From Otis tarda (taxonomy: Eukaryota; Chordata; Aves; Otidiformes; Otididae): a DNA stretch of 64,000 nucleotides. The translations under genes and the position numbers were made by a program. Location of the stretch: the NCBI GenBank assembly GCA_026413225.1, contig CM048552.1:167722053-167786052 (forward strand), read 5' to 3'. The notes under the pieces are model-generated. The model had not been told where the DNA came from. It saw nothing but the letters and a program-made list of their open reading frames with translations, and ran no database searches. Numbering within the stretch: position 1 is the stretch's first letter; the number at the start of each line of letters is the position of its first letter. Shown here piece by piece: positions 12,785 through 24,500 of the stretch.

Positions 12785-13545
12785 GACTAAAACTGAACAT
12801 AGCATTTGAGATGCAGCCTCAGCAGAGTCAAGTACAGAGGGGTGATTACTTTCCTACTCCTGTTGGCCACATTTTTTCTGATACAAGTCAGGATGCTATT
12901 GGCCTGTCAACCAAGCTCCTAAACAGGCCAAAGGTCTGCCCTCCAGAAGTCCAAGGTAGCAGTTCTGCCTACCCCTCTACTTCTCCAAGAACCAAAAACT
13001 CTATCTATTCATGGTCACTATACCCAATATGGCCTCCAACTATCACATCACCTACAAGTCCTTCTCTGTTTGCAAACAACAGGTCCAGTGGGGTGCCTTC
13101 CTTAGTTGGCTCACTCACCAGCTGATGTTATCTTTCACACATTCTGGGAAACTCCTAGACTGTTTCCTCTGCACTGTTTTGTATTTCCAGCAGACATCTA
13201 GTAAACTGAAGGCCTCCCCAAGAACAAGGGCTAGCGTCATGAGACTTCTCCTAGCTGCTTATAGAACGTTTTGTTTGCTTCTTTATCCTCTTTGAGTGGT
13301 CTGTAGCCACTCTATAGTAGACTTCCACCAAGTCGTCTGCCTTGTTGGCCTTCCCCCTTATTCTTACCCATAAATGCTCAACTCTATAGTCACCATCATT
13401 AAGCTCCAGACAATCAAAGCACTCCCTAACATACAGGGCTACCCTACTGTCTCTGCTTCCTTGCTTGTCCTTTCTGAAGAGTATATAGTCATTTGTTGCA
13501 GCACTCCAACTGTGAGAATCATCCCACTGTACTATCACAGTATAA
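12785..13545 (-). mobile_element. Old CR1 with internal deletion (endonuclease joined to RT C-terminus)
   Basis: On the minus strand, the part at 13,251-13,538 encodes a CR1 endonuclease block with WDDSHSW near its start, then ALYVRECFDCLELNDG and LWVRIRGKANKAD. Frames from 12,905 to 13,250 continue it in pieces: a relic of the GDFN/ICW block, then SRSFPECVKDN, and a relic of the SDH region. At about 12,903 the match jumps past the whole reverse transcriptase core. The next bases (12,785-12,902) correspond to the C-terminal block that in intact copies reads [16 protein letters not shown]...YCVQFWSP. About 1.5 kb of the element is therefore missing. Many stops and frameshifts mark it as old. 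Confidence 0.75.
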
Positions 13546-14180
13546 CTAGAAAAAAAATCACCTCTCTTTGACGTTGCGGCTGTTTACATTCAAAATTTTA
13601 TTTAAAAGCTAATAAGTATAACAAAGATTGTTTTTATTTTTATGGGAAGGGTAATACTTCCAATCAAAAAATATACATTTTTCCAGAGATCAGGGCTACA
13701 CTGATAATAGTTTTAAATAAGTACCATATATTTGAGTCGTGAGAGTAAATTGCTTTTTTTTAAATAATGTGCTACTGAAAACAAATCAGAAAGATTAGAA
13801 AGCAAAATAAGATTTTTATTTTAGCACTTTAAGTGCTAGGGTGATAATTTTAGTTCTGAACGGCTATTATCTCAATATTCTTTGAGTGAGAGCAGGTGGG
13901 TAGATACATTTGCATAGTCATACTCCAGAAAAGAAGACCTTCAACTTTTCTAGAATCAGGAAATAGATAGGAAGTTGGCAAAAGAAACCCTAGTAGTGAA
14001 TGAAGCAGTACTACCTACAAATGAGAACTAATCAGTAATAAAATTATGTGATACTTTAAAGAAAAAGTATAATTATTTACAATTTGTTGCCAGATGTGTT
14101 AAGTTTCCAGAACTTCATAATGTCTTGATTATAGGCAATTTCAATAAAAGACTGTAAATGGCAATGATACTTCAGAAAAA
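13546..14180. other. AT-rich unique sequence, no gene seen
   Basis: Spacer between two minus-strand CR1 copies. No frame or repeat can be supported. Confidence 0.6.
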
Positions 14181-14936
14181 TCATGGAATCATAGAATCAT
14201 AGAATGGTTAGAGTTGGAAGGGACCTTCAAAGGTCATCTAGTCCAACCCCCCTGCAAGAAGCAGGGACATCCCTGACTAGATCAGGTTGCTCAGAGCCTC
14301 ATCCAGCCTGGCCTTGAACATTTCCAGGGATGGGGCATCCACCACCTCTCTGGGCAACCTGTTCCAGTGCTCTACAACTCTCATTGTAAAAAATGTTTTT
14401 CTAATATCTAATCTAAACCTACCTCCTTCTAATTTAAACCCATTACCCCTTGTCCTATCACAACAGGCCCTACTGAACAGCTTCTCCCCATCTTTCCTGT
14501 AGGCCCCCTTGAGGTATTGGAAGACTGCTATCAGGTCTCCCCGGAGCCTCCTCTTCTCCAGGCTGAACAGCCCCAACTCTCTCAGCCTGTCCTCATAGGA
14601 GAGGTGCTCCAGCCCTCTGATCATCTTTGTGGCCCTCCTCTGGACCCTTTCCAACTGGTCCATGTCCTTCTTGTGTTGGGGACTCCAGAACTGGACGCAG
14701 TACTCCAGGTGGGATCTCAGCAGGGCAGAGTAGAGGGGCAGAATCACCTCCCTCGACCTGCTGGCCACGCTCCTCTTGATGCAGCCCAGGATGCGGTTGG
14801 CCTTCTGGGCCGCAAGGGCGCATTGCCCACTCATGTTGAGCCTCTCATCCACCAGCACTCCCAAGTCTTTCTCCTCAGGGCTGCTCTCAATCCATTCTCC
14901 GTCCAGCCTGTATTTGTGCCTGGGATCGCCAGGCAC
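14181..14936 (-). mobile_element. 5'-truncated CR1, young, octamer tail
   Basis: At the plus-strand left end, aatcatagaatcatagaatg is the reverse complement of the CR1 terminal octamers. The adjoining stretch to 14,276 is the CR1 3' untranslated region. The body carries an uninterrupted ORF2 C-terminus. The element is cut at its 5' side near 14,935, just before the position that in longer copies follows the reverse transcriptase core. High similarity to the copies at 18.9-19.5 kb and 38.8-39.5 kb, and the lack of stops, suggest a relatively recent insertion. Confidence 0.93.
14277..14936 (-). pseudogene. CR1 ORF2 C-terminal fragment, open for 219 codons
   Basis: This is the reverse-transcriptase thumb and C-terminal region of CR1 ORF2; the catalytic core and endonuclease are absent. 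Recognisable blocks in order: [14 protein letters not shown] (about residues 23-36), [20 protein letters not shown] (49-68), [18 protein letters not shown] (80-97), [20 protein letters not shown] (117-136), [20 protein letters not shown] (179-198), and a [13 protein letters not shown] end. The stop is the normal ORF2 stop, ahead of the 3' untranslated region and octamers. The apparent ATG start is an accident of truncation, so the fragment cannot make a working enzyme. Confidence 0.9.
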
Positions 14937-16044
14937 ATGTTATACATGCATAAGTACAACAGCTAAGATAGTAAGATATTAATTTTACACTCTAAGCAAC
15001 ACAATGACAGAACATAAATTTAAAAATAATAATAATAATATGTTTTAAAATAGTCTTTTAATAATTTCTCTATCCAACAAAATATCGAAGTAATTCACAG
15101 AAAATAAAGCACCTCTTCTAATAGTAATAAAACGTAGCTGAGGGAAAAAAAAAGGAGGGGTAGTGGTGATACTGTGACAGTATAAAGAGGTGCAAATTTA
15201 AATTCATAAATGTCAACATATTTGAAAATTTAAGAAAAGGCAAAAAGAAAACAGAGTTTTAGATACAGAGGTTACTAGACCTGTCATAGAAGAATAAATA
15301 GCAAATATAGTCAGAAACTGTCAGAACACTTTAAAAACTTATGGGTATATTGCCAAGCTTTTAAATACATGTTGCAATTATATCCCATGTTTTGACCATC
15401 ACACAGCCAAAAAGCTAACAGACTATTTTAGCCCTACTGAAAGTTTTGTCAATCAAGAATATTGATTGGTCTAAAGCAGAAAATCTCCAAACTGCTTTTT
15501 AGCTACCTCAGCTAGAACTCAGATAAAACAGAATTCAAATTTAAATGCTTTAATTGAAAAATCCTTTCCCTTTCTTTTCTGTTTCCTGTTCCTTAAACAT
15601 ATATTTCTTTCGTAAAGAAAAATTGTCAAAAATCTTTGTGGAAGTAGGAGGCTTTCATTGAAGTCAAATTGCTTTCAAATATCAAAATGGTATTAGCTGA
15701 CTTTTGTTTTAACCTTCAGCCTCAGAATACTTGTTTTTATAATTCAGTGATTGTTCAACAGATTGTACATAGATAATCTGTACTGAAGGACTGTAACTCA
15801 GTATCTCCATCCTACCTTGCTAAGGTTCCTAATTAATAACTCAACTGTCCTCAGGTTGCAAGACTTCTTCATTGCTATGAGCCTCTACAGTATACAAGCT
15901 TCCAGAGGAGGGACAGCCTCAAGATCCCAGTCTGCTAAGTGACATATATGAGTGTCAGTCCCTCTCCTCCACTTAACAAGGTTAGAAAAGGTAAATCTAC
16001 ATCATGGAACAGCTGTCAGAAAAACCTCTAAGTTTTTTTTTTTA
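14937..16044. other. AT-rich unique sequence, no gene seen
   Basis: Spacer between oppositely oriented CR1 copies, with a short AAT-type run near 15,026-15,040. No coding potential. Confidence 0.6.
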
Positions 16045-16243
16045 CAGTGAGGATGATGAGACACTGGAGCAGGTTGCCCAGAGAAGTTATGTATGAGCCA
16101 TCATTGGAAGTGTTCAAAGTCAGGTTGGACAGGGCTTTGAACAACCTGATCTGTTGAAAGATATCCTTGCCCATGGCAGGGGAGTTGGACTAGATGATCT
16201 TTAAAGGTCTCTTCCAACTCAAACCATTTTACAATTCTGTGAT
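16045..16243 (+). mobile_element. CR1 3'-end fragment (subfamily with GCCCATGGCAGGGG)
   Basis: The translated sense resembles the last CR1 ORF2 residues: HW.RLPREV, then SLEVFKVRLDRALNNL. A 3' untranslated stretch follows with ttgcccatggcaggggagtt, and the end is acaattctgtgat, a degenerate octamer. The same untranslated variant is seen in the copy at 24,591, so these two belong to one subfamily. The rest of the element was never inserted. Confidence 0.85.
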
Positions 16244-16273
16244 CTAAGAATCTAAAACTATTATCCACTGCTG

Positions 16274-16615
16274 GTGTTTCATGTGGGGACCAGCGACACA
16301 GCTGGCAGCAGTCTGAGAAACATCAAAAGGGATTTCAGGGCTCTGGGTTCAACAGTCAAAGGGTCTGGAGCGCAGGTGGTATTCTCATCAATCCTCCTGG
16401 TCGAAGGGCAGGGACGTGAAAGGGCCAGACGTAACTGGCAGGTTAACTTGTGGCTCAGGGAGTGGTGCTACAGCCAGGGCTTTGGGTATCTCGACCACGG
16501 GGCATACTTTGAGAAGCCCGGGCTGCTAGGGGTGGATGGCGTGCACCTAACCAAGAGGGGGAAGAGTGTGTTTGGACAAAGACTTCCCAGGCTCATCCGG
16601 AGGGCTTTAAACTAG
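16274..16615 (+). pseudogene. CR1 ORF1 C-terminal esterase-like domain
   Basis: The 113-codon frame carries MFHVGTSDTAGSS, RDFRALGSTVKGSGAQVVFS, then a WLREWCYSQGFGYLDHG block and a GVDGVHLTKRGKSVF motif near residues 88-102. CR1 ORF1 proteins contain a C-terminal SGNH-type esterase domain; the closing D and H within DGVHLT match its usual Asp-x-x-His pair. This assignment is knowledge of the family, not a measured activity. The nucleophile serine and the N-terminal zinc-finger part lie upstream of the truncation. The stop TAG at 16,613-16,615 is the natural end. Confidence 0.85.
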
Positions 16616-16770
16616 TGTTGCTGGGGGAGGGGGAGCACAGTTCAGCCCACTGCTGACAGCATGGCACCAGTGCCAGTACCGAGGGTCCAGAAGCTGAGGA
16701 AGCATCACAGATAAGTGCAAATAAACCTAAACTGCAATCCAATAGCACCCCTGTTGCTCCAGCCAGCAAG

Positions 16771-19560
16771 TTGGCTTTGTTGGGGGCCCAGCTGAAGTGT
16801 CTCTATACCAATGCACGCAGCATGGGGAATAAACAGGAAGAGCTGGAGATGCGTGCACACGAGCAGGGCTACGACCTCGTTGGCATCACGGAGACGTGGT
16901 GGGACGACTCTTACGACTGGAGCGTCAACATGGAAGGGTATAGGCTTTTTAGAAAAGACAGGAAGGGGAGATGAGGAGGGGGTGTCACTCTCTATGTCAG
17001 CAACCAGCTGGAGTGTGTGGAGCTCCGCCTGGGGATGGAGGAAGAGCTGACAGAGAGCTTATGGGTCAAGATTAGAGGATGGGGACGGACAGGGGACGTT
17101 ACGGTGGGGGTCTGTTACAGGCTGCCTGGCGAGGAAGACAGAGCAGATGAAGCGCTCTATAGGCAGATAGGAGCAGCCTCATGGTCACAGGCCCTGGTCC
17201 TCATGGGGGACTTCAACCACCCTGACATCTGTTGGAGAGACAACATGGCAGGGCACAGGCAGTCCAGGAGGTTCCTGGAATGCGTGGATGACAACTTCCT
17301 CCTGCAGGCGATAGAGGAGCCGACAAGGAGGGGTGCCATGCTCGACCTTGTGCTCACCAACAGGGAAGGGCTGGTGGGGGATGTGAAACTGATGGACAGC
17401 CTTGGCTGCAGCGACCATGACATGGTGGAGTACAAGATCCACGGGGCAGCAAGGAAACTACATGGCAAGCTCTCTGCCCTAGACTTCAGGAAGGCGGACT
17501 TCGGCCTCTTCAGGGACCTGATGGGCCAAGTGCCATGGGAGGCGGCCCTGGAGAGAAGAGGGGCCCAGGAAAGTTGGTCTATATTCAAGGAGCACCTCCT
17601 CCAAGCTTAGCAGAGGTGCATCCCGATGAAAAACAAATTGGGCAAAAAGGCCAGGAGGCCCGCGTGGATGAGCAAGGAGCTCCTGGACCAACTGAAAGTA
17701 AAAAAGGAAGCCTATAGAGGGTGGAAGCGGGGACAGGTAGCCTGAGAGGACTACAAAGAGGCTGCGCGAGTGGCCAGGGATAAGGTAAGGAAGGCCAAAG
17801 CCCTGGCAGAACTGAATCTGGCCAGGGATATAAAATGCAACAAGAAGAGCTTTTATAGGTACGTAGGGGACAAAAGAAAGTGCAGGGAAAATGTAGGCCC
17901 CCTCCGGAAGAAGACTGGTGTCCTGGTAACCCAGGACATAGAGAAGGCTGAGGTTCTCAATGACTTTTTTGCCTCAGTCTTCACTGACAAGAGTTCCTGT
18001 CCCACCACCCAAGCTGTAGAAGGTGCAAGCAGGGACTGTGAAGGTGAAGAACCGCCCATTGTACTCGAAGAGCAGGTTCGGGATCATCTGAGGAACCTAA
18101 AGGTGCACAAGTCCATGGGACCTGATGAGATCCATCCACGGGTCCTGAGGGAACTGGCGGATGAAGTTGCCAAGCCACTGGCCATCATATTTGAGAAGTC
18201 ATGGCAGTCTGGTGAGGTCCCTGATGACTGGGAGAAAGGGAACATAACCCCAATTTGAAAAAAGGGGAATAAGGAAGACCCAGGTAACTACAGGCCGGTC
18301 AGCCTCACCTCTGTGCCTGGCAAGGTCATGGAGCAGATTCTCCTGGAAACCATGCTAAGGCACATGGAGAGCAAGGAGGTGGTTGGTGACAGCCAACATG
18401 GCTTCACCAAGGGCAGATCGTGCCTGACCAATTTGGTGGCCTTTTATGACGGGGTGACAGCATCGGTGGACAAGTGACTAGCAATAGATATCATCTACCT
18501 GGACTTGTGCAAAGCTTTTGACACTGTCCTGCATGACATCCTTCTCTCTAAACTAGAGAGACATGGGTTTGATGGACGGACCACTCGGTGGATAAGGAGT
18601 TGGCTGGATGGCCGCACTCAGAGAGTGGTGGTCAACGGCTCAATGTCCAAGTGGAGACCGGTCACGAGTGGCGTCCCTCAGGGGTCCATGCTGGGCCTGG
18701 CCCTGTTCAACATCTTTGTCGGCGACATGGACAGTGGGATAGAGTGCACCCTCAGCAAGTTCGCTGATGACACCAAGCTCTGTGGTGCTGTCGACATGCT
18801 GGAAGGGAGGGATGCCATCCAGAGGGACCTTGACAGGCTGGAGAGGTGGGCCTGTGAGAACCTCATGAAGTTCAACCAGGCCAAGTGCAAGGTCCTGCAT
18901 CTGGGTCATGGCAATTCCACAAATACAGGCTGGGCGGAGAATGGATTGAGAGTAGCCCTCAGGAGAAGGACTTGGGAGTGCTGGTGGATGAGAAGCTTAA
19001 CATGAGCAGGCAATGCGCCCTTGTGGCCCAGAAGGCCAACCACATCCTGGGCTGCATCAAGAGGAGCGTGGCCAGCAGATCGAGGGAGGTGATTCTCCCC
19101 CTCTACTCTGCCCTGGTGAGACCCTATCTGGAGTACTGTGTCCAGTTCTGGAGCCCCCAACACAAGAAGGACATGGACCAGTTGGAGAAGGTCCAGAGGA
19201 GGGCCATGAAGATGATAAAAGGGCTGGAGCACCTCTCCTATGAGGACAGGCTGAGAGAGTTGGGGCTGTTCATCCTGGAGAAGAGGAGGCTCCAGGGAGA
19301 CCTGATAGCGGTCTTCCAATACCTCAAGGGGGCCTACAAGAAAGATGGGGAAAGGCTGTTTAGTAGGGCCTGTTGCAATAGGACTAGGGGTAATAGTTTT
19401 AAAATAGATAGGGGTAGATTTAGATTGGAAATTAGGAAAAAATTTTTTTACGATGCGAGTTATAGAACACTGGAACAGGTTGCCCAGAAAGGTGGTGGAG
19501 GTCCCATCCCTGGAAATGTTCAAGGCCAGGCTGGATGAGGCTCTGTGCAACCTGATCTAG
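16771..19560 (+). pseudogene. CR1 ORF2 (endonuclease and reverse transcriptase), disrupted
   Basis: An APE-type endonuclease comes first: CLYTNARSMGNKQEELE at the start, then the TETWWDD block with its Glu, GDFNHPDICW, and SDHDMVEYK with the Asp-His pair. The reverse transcriptase follows: [57 protein letters not shown] and the catalytic FADDTKL (about 18,760-18,780). The thumb and C-terminus end at TAG 19,558-19,560. One frame runs from 16,771 to about 18,915 apart from stops at 16,972-16,974, 17,608-17,610, 17,743-17,745, 18,256-18,258 and 18,475-18,477. At least the first two fit C-to-T changes. A 4-base deletion near 18,915 and an extra T in the run 19,443-19,449 shift the frame. The true ORF2 start upstream of 16,771 is not certain. 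Confidence 0.93.
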
Positions 19561-19750
19561 TTGGGGATGTCCCTGCTCCTTGCAGGGAGGTTGGACTAGA
19601 TGACTTTTGAAGGTGCCTTCCAACCCTATCCATTCTATGATTCTATGATTCTATAAAAAAAAAAACGAAGTATGCCCTACTAAATTAGATAATGATGCAG
19701 GACAACAAGTGGATTTCACCTCAGTCAGGAAGAGGTAGTCAGGAAGATAT

Positions 19751-19755
19751 GGCAG
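19751..19755. repeat. Target site duplication GGCAG (left)
   Basis: GGCAG directly precedes the LTR and is repeated exactly at 20,386-20,390 after it. A 5-bp duplication is typical of ERVL-class integration. Confidence 0.85.
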
Positions 19756-20028
19756 TGTGAGAGACTGAATTATGTGACTTTTGTCTCAAAGCTTACTTGC
19801 ATATGAAAGACTGAACTGTAGAATATTTGTCTCCAATAATTGCTTAGCCAAGCGAGAAATTCCGCCAGCTGCTGGATAAGATAAGGACAACTGTAAGGCC
19901 ACAGAGACTCCCAGTTTGTGATTCATGTAATAATTGTGTGAAGAGCTGAGCCAGATCCTTGAAGCACGCGTGCACGTACAGAAATATGGAGACGTGCAGC
20001 TGGTCAGAAACTGCAGCTCTTGAGCAGG

Positions 20029-20036
20029 GATAAAAG
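20029..20036 (+). promoter_or_regulatory. Likely LTR TATA box
   Basis: GATAAAAG sits 274 bases into the LTR and about 185 bases before its AATAAA, where a retroviral promoter is expected. Position-based inference only. Confidence 0.5.
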
Positions 20037-20213
20037 AACTTTTGAGATAAACCCTGGCACGATCGCCCACTGCCGAAGCACCAAGAAATTTGGACTCCTG
20101 TTATGCCATGGATCCATGGTGGTGACTATTCTTGCAACTTTATCACGATTGCTTGCTTGATTTCTGTCCTGTTATATTATCCTATCCTGTTGTTACTATT
20201 TTCTACTTCTGAC

Positions 20214-20219
20214 AATAAA
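20214..20219 (+). promoter_or_regulatory. LTR polyadenylation signal AATAAA
   Basis: AATAAA followed by tgcatatatgg and a gt-rich stretch (ctcgtttgtgtttcagtc), the normal layout of a poly(A) site within R/U5. Confidence 0.65.
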
Positions 20220-20429
20220 AGCTGTTTTGCATATATGGCATTTGACCTCGTTTGTGTTTCAGTCTCTCTCACGGTGCTCAAACCTGCAGTGAGAAGTTGA
20301 TCTAGCTGTCCTTAGCCTCCCAGACTTGTCTGAGGACGGTTAAAAAGCAAGGGGGCCTTCCTCTCGTTGAAATCAGATTGTAACAGGCAGAAAACACCAC
20401 GGATAGACAGGAAACCCCTAAGTGATCTC

Positions 20430-21560
20430 AAATACAAAAAAAAAAAAGGAAGTATAGAGAAGATGAAAGCAGGGACAAGAATTCTGTGATGAAGGTAGAG
20501 GCATTACCCCAAAACTCAGAGGCTGAGCTAGAAAAGCTAAAGCTTGGCTAATGAGAGATGTGAAGGACAACAAAATGGGCTTCTGTGAGCAAATTGGTAG
20601 TCTAAAGAAGGCTAAGGAAAATATGGGTGTGTTGCTCACATGACCTAGTGATCAAAGATATAGAAAAGGCCAAGATAGTAAATTGCCTTTTTTCCTTTTT
20701 ACCTCATTTTTAGATACTAAGATTTTTTTCCTCTGGCTTCTCATGTCTCTAAGCCCACTAGCAGAGCTTATGGGAATGAAGTATTATCCACAGTAGAGGA
20801 AGATCCAGCTAGGGAGCACTTAGGCAACACACAGATTCTCAGAGCAAGGTGGGGTGCATACATCCCATCCCATTGTCATCATTTACCAACCTGACCACTT
20901 GACCAACCTGGTCATCCTCTATAATGAAGTGACTGGATATGGGGATAAGGGTAGAGCTATGGAAGTCATGTACCTTGATTTTAGCAACTCTTTTTATGTA
21001 GTCTCACATAATATTCTTATACACAAACTGTTGAGATATAGACTGGATAAATGCACGATTGAGTGGAAAAATTGCCTGGATCATCATTCTCAAACAACTG
21101 TGACCTGTGAAACAAAGTGTCACTGATACTTAGCTGCTTGTGGCACTTGCCAGTGATCTAAACAAGGCAAGCCCTTGGGCAAGATTTTCTATCTTTATCA
21201 ATGATAGAGACTGAGCGAGACTGAGTATGTTCTCAATGAGTTCAGAGATTAAAAAAAAAAAAAAAAACAACTATACAGACAGTTAAAATGCTGGAGGGCT
21301 GGGCTGCTCTTCAGAGGGATCTAGACAAGCCACAGAAAGGAGTCAACAGGAAACTTTTCATGATGTTAAAAAAAAATGCAAATACAAAAATCCTTCAAAT
21401 AAGATGGAATAATCCCATACACAAGCATAGACTGGGCACCAACTGGCTAGAAAACATGTTTTCAGAAATGGGCCTGAGAGTCCTAGTAGACATGACCAAC
21501 GTATGTCAACAATGAGTTGATAGTGTGCCCACTGCAAATGGACAGTCATGTCAAGGAACT
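20430..21560 (+). mobile_element. Ancient CR1 ORF2 remnant
   Basis: Heavily decayed but collinear with CR1 ORF2. Near 20,545-20,630 lie relics of the block that follows the endonuclease (gatgtgaaggacaacaaaat, then ggaaaatatgggtgtgttgc). At 20,854-21,126 comes a reverse-transcriptase segment (DKGRAMEVMYLDFSNSF, then HNILIHKLLRY). At 21,290-21,515 come the RT-distal LEGWAALQRDLD block and relics of KHRLG..WLE. Stops, gaps and an A-run at 21,252-21,267 interrupt it, and it lacks a visible 3' end. Whether the preceding solo LTR split a longer CR1 could not be decided. Confidence 0.7.
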
Positions 21561-24500
21561 TGACTGGACATGGCTGTGAGTAGATTGATTTACTTAGTCT
21601 TGCTTTGAGGTGCCTTTGCTTTTCTTAAAAATCTTTGGTAATGGTGATTCTACTCTGTCTCTGAAGTACACTACGGTATTTCACTACTGTCATCATCAGA
21701 TGCTCAGCTCAAATCATTCTTCTGGGAATTTGAGTTAATTATTTCTTGTCCTGTCTACCATCATGGTTTGTAAAAGCAGATGGAGACAGCAGGACTTCCT
21801 TCTGCCTCATATTGGATTTATGACTTCCTCTTAAAATAGTAGTTTTACAGTTTAATTTGCATCACTATTATATTAATTGTCCTACTCAAAAGGCTTTCAG
21901 CTACAACATCCATAAAAAATAAGCAAGTTATATACACTTTCTCAAAATTTCAACACTTGCAACCACCATATCATGAAAAACCATAAATTATACCACTCAC
22001 CTACCAACACCATATTTTATGGTGTTAACATACAGAGTTTGCTGTGGATATTTTACATAATATTAATCAATCAAAGAACTTTAAGAGCTCTTTCTGTGAC
22101 AGAAATACTGTTCATCCAGTTTTTATTTGGTTTCATGTGCTTCAGATTCATATACCCTAACAACTGTGTCAGGCAATTGCCTCAGGTGATGACTACCCTA
22201 CTCTGAGTTCTCTTCTTCCCTTCTCTATTCATCGATAGTAATGAGAGCTAAGAAAACTAACTTAAATCAAATTAATTTTAGGAGGTAAAAGTTGACAGAC
22301 CCCGTCTAGACATGAATAAAGGAAAAGAAAGAATAAAAGGAAATAATAAAAAAAAAAGAAATTTAAATCTCATGCTAGGCTTTTAGGTAAGATTTCAAAT
22401 TATTCCCACACTAAAGATAAGGAATATGTCTTACAGAATTAAAAAAAAAAAGAAAAGTTCAAGTACATATAGCATCAGTGTCATCTAGGTAGGAGGCTCC
22501 ATTTTTAAGCATGTGAATAAGTGATATGTTTTTTTTGTTGGAGCTGAATATCTTTTATTTCTTTGTTCTATATCTCAAACATCTTGTTTTATATCTTACT
22601 TGGTTGTCACCACTATGATATTTCAGAGAATTTCCAATAACATTGTAAACCATGAGAGTTGATGAACATCATTAAAAATCAACTTGTATTTAATAGTCAC
22701 TATTAAAATGGCAGCAATCTGAAATATTCCTTTAACAGGTTTTCTAAATGACTTATAATTTGTCCCAGGAGACTATACACAAAATTAATCAAACATAAAT
22801 GTAGGCTATAGAATATTCAATCTCTATAAAAAAAAAGATACTAAACCAAGAAAAGTCCAGATCTTGTTATCAGGGATATAATGCTGTTGAACATTAAATA
22901 ACATCCTCTCTCCTGAGAACAGAATATGCTGCATTTTATATTGTTTGATTTCTTTGGCTACTAAAGTCCCAAAGGGAAATTTTGAGAAAAATACAGAATG
23001 AATCTCAGCTTTGTTGTCTCTGAAAAACTATTAGAATTACAATTCTCAGTTGGCCAAATGACACTTTTCACTTCCAGTGCAGCATAAGCAATTCAAAGCC
23101 TCTTCCCAGTATCAATGAGAATAGAAAGCTGACAAATACTTTGTATCTTCCCTCAAATTCTTGATAGATTTGTACAAATTGCCATTTCTAAAAAAAAAAA
23201 AACCAAAAACCAAAAACCAAAAAACAAAAAAAAAACCAAACCAAAACAAAACAAAAAAAAATACCCCCAAAACTGGCAGGTTCTGTTAAAATCACAAGGG
23301 AAATGCTTTCATAATTTTACAGCTGAAGAAAATCTGCAATAAAGGAAGGGAAAATTGAGGACTTGCGCTTTTACTTAGAGGGATTATCTTTTTAATGGTC
23401 AGAATCAAATTCATAACAAAATGTAAACAGAACAGAGCATCTTCTGTTTTCTTCCTGTGAGTCAGCGTAATTGAGTAAATGTGATATACCAGTTACAGTG
23501 CAATAATTTTTTTTTGTTTTTTTTTCATTACTGCCTGCCATTGGCAAGTTACTTTAAATTTTCAAACTCTTGCAGACCAGGAATGCAATGGGGGCATAAG
23601 AGTTTTTAGGTAGGAAAATTTATTAAGAAATAATGTGAACATATTGATATCAATGACATTTTTGCTGGATTTTATTTTTACATAAATTTATATTAAAGTG
23701 GCAAATTAATGCCTGAATAAGTAAAATTCATGCTGTAAAATTTTTTTAAATGTAGATTAATTCAAAATTTCCAACATTTTTACTCTTAAAATTTGTAGTG
23801 TAGTTTTGGATTTTATGGTCTTTGTCTTTTTAATAAAAAAAAAACCTCTAAAAAATTGTGGGATAAACCAGTATCTGTATCAAACTAGCTCCCCCACAAA
23901 AAAAAAAATTAAATGCCTATATATTTGGATTTCTTTTCTCTGTGAAGTGGAGTGCACCACAGTAAGATGGAGTAATTGGAATGACAAAAAAATACAACAC
24001 GTTCTGAGAGCTGAGAAAGATAAAGGGTTAAATAAGTAAACTCTGCTTTTTTTTTAATTGATTTTTTTTCTCTTTTAAGCCAGATACTCTACTGTGTCTG
24101 ACACTTCCCCTAGGTAATGATTGCTTTCTTTCAGAACTTAAGTTTCCCTGTTCTCTCACCTAGTACCAGCTTTCGTTGGTTTTATATCAATTAGCCTGGG
24201 CTATCTTGTTAAAGCACTTTTTTTTTTCTGGCTAGAATCAGTTTGGCTACTAGTTCTTTCTACTGATTCTGTTTGACAGCTCTGCGAATAAGTGATTTTT
24301 TACAAAAAAAGGAATAAAGGAAAAATAAGATGACAAACTTCGCAGATTTGTGTCTATTTTTCTTTGAAGATATGAAATTAGGTGTGGCAATCATGTACAT
24401 AATCAGTAATATCTTCTTGACACTTTCCAGAACATAATAATATACAATCTAAGGTCTATCAGATCTAGTGTATTTTGCATTTAAGGGATTAATCTTCATT

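Larger units (their letters stand above)
16267..19656 (+). mobile_element. Near-complete CR1 LINE, 5'-truncated inside ORF1
   Basis: At about 3.4 kb this is the longest CR1 in the window. Order: C-terminal part of ORF1 (16,274-16,615), a 155-base spacer, ORF2 with endonuclease and reverse transcriptase (to 19,560), a 3' untranslated region of about 65 bases, and a tail of ATTCTATG-type octamers at 19,632-19,655 followed by an A-run. Only the 5' untranslated region and the start of ORF1 are missing. Reading frames are damaged by five in-frame stops and two small frameshifts, so it is inactive but not ancient. I see no clear target duplication, which is usual for CR1. GC content is clearly higher than in the flanks. 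Confidence 0.95.
19756..20385 (+). mobile_element. Solo LTR, 630 bp, with perfect 5-bp target duplication
   Basis: The element starts TGTGAGAGACTG and ends CAGATTGTAACA, bounded by GGCAG on both sides. It has a promoter-like GATAAAAG at 20,029-20,036 and AATAAA at 20,214-20,219, in the order U3-R-U5 for a plus-strand LTR. A tgtttcagtctctctcacgg block follows the signal, as in avian ERV U5 regions. No retroviral genes, primer-binding site or second LTR lie next to it, so it arose by recombination between two LTRs of a provirus. The 94-codon minus-strand frame inside it is not a gene. Confidence 0.9.

Noticed and set aside
14517..14966. 149-codon plus-strand frame, and the similar frame at 18,906-19,550 on the minus strand
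   Set aside because: Both are antisense shadows of the CR1 ORF2 C-terminus. Their resemblance to each other comes from the shared repeat, not from a gene family.
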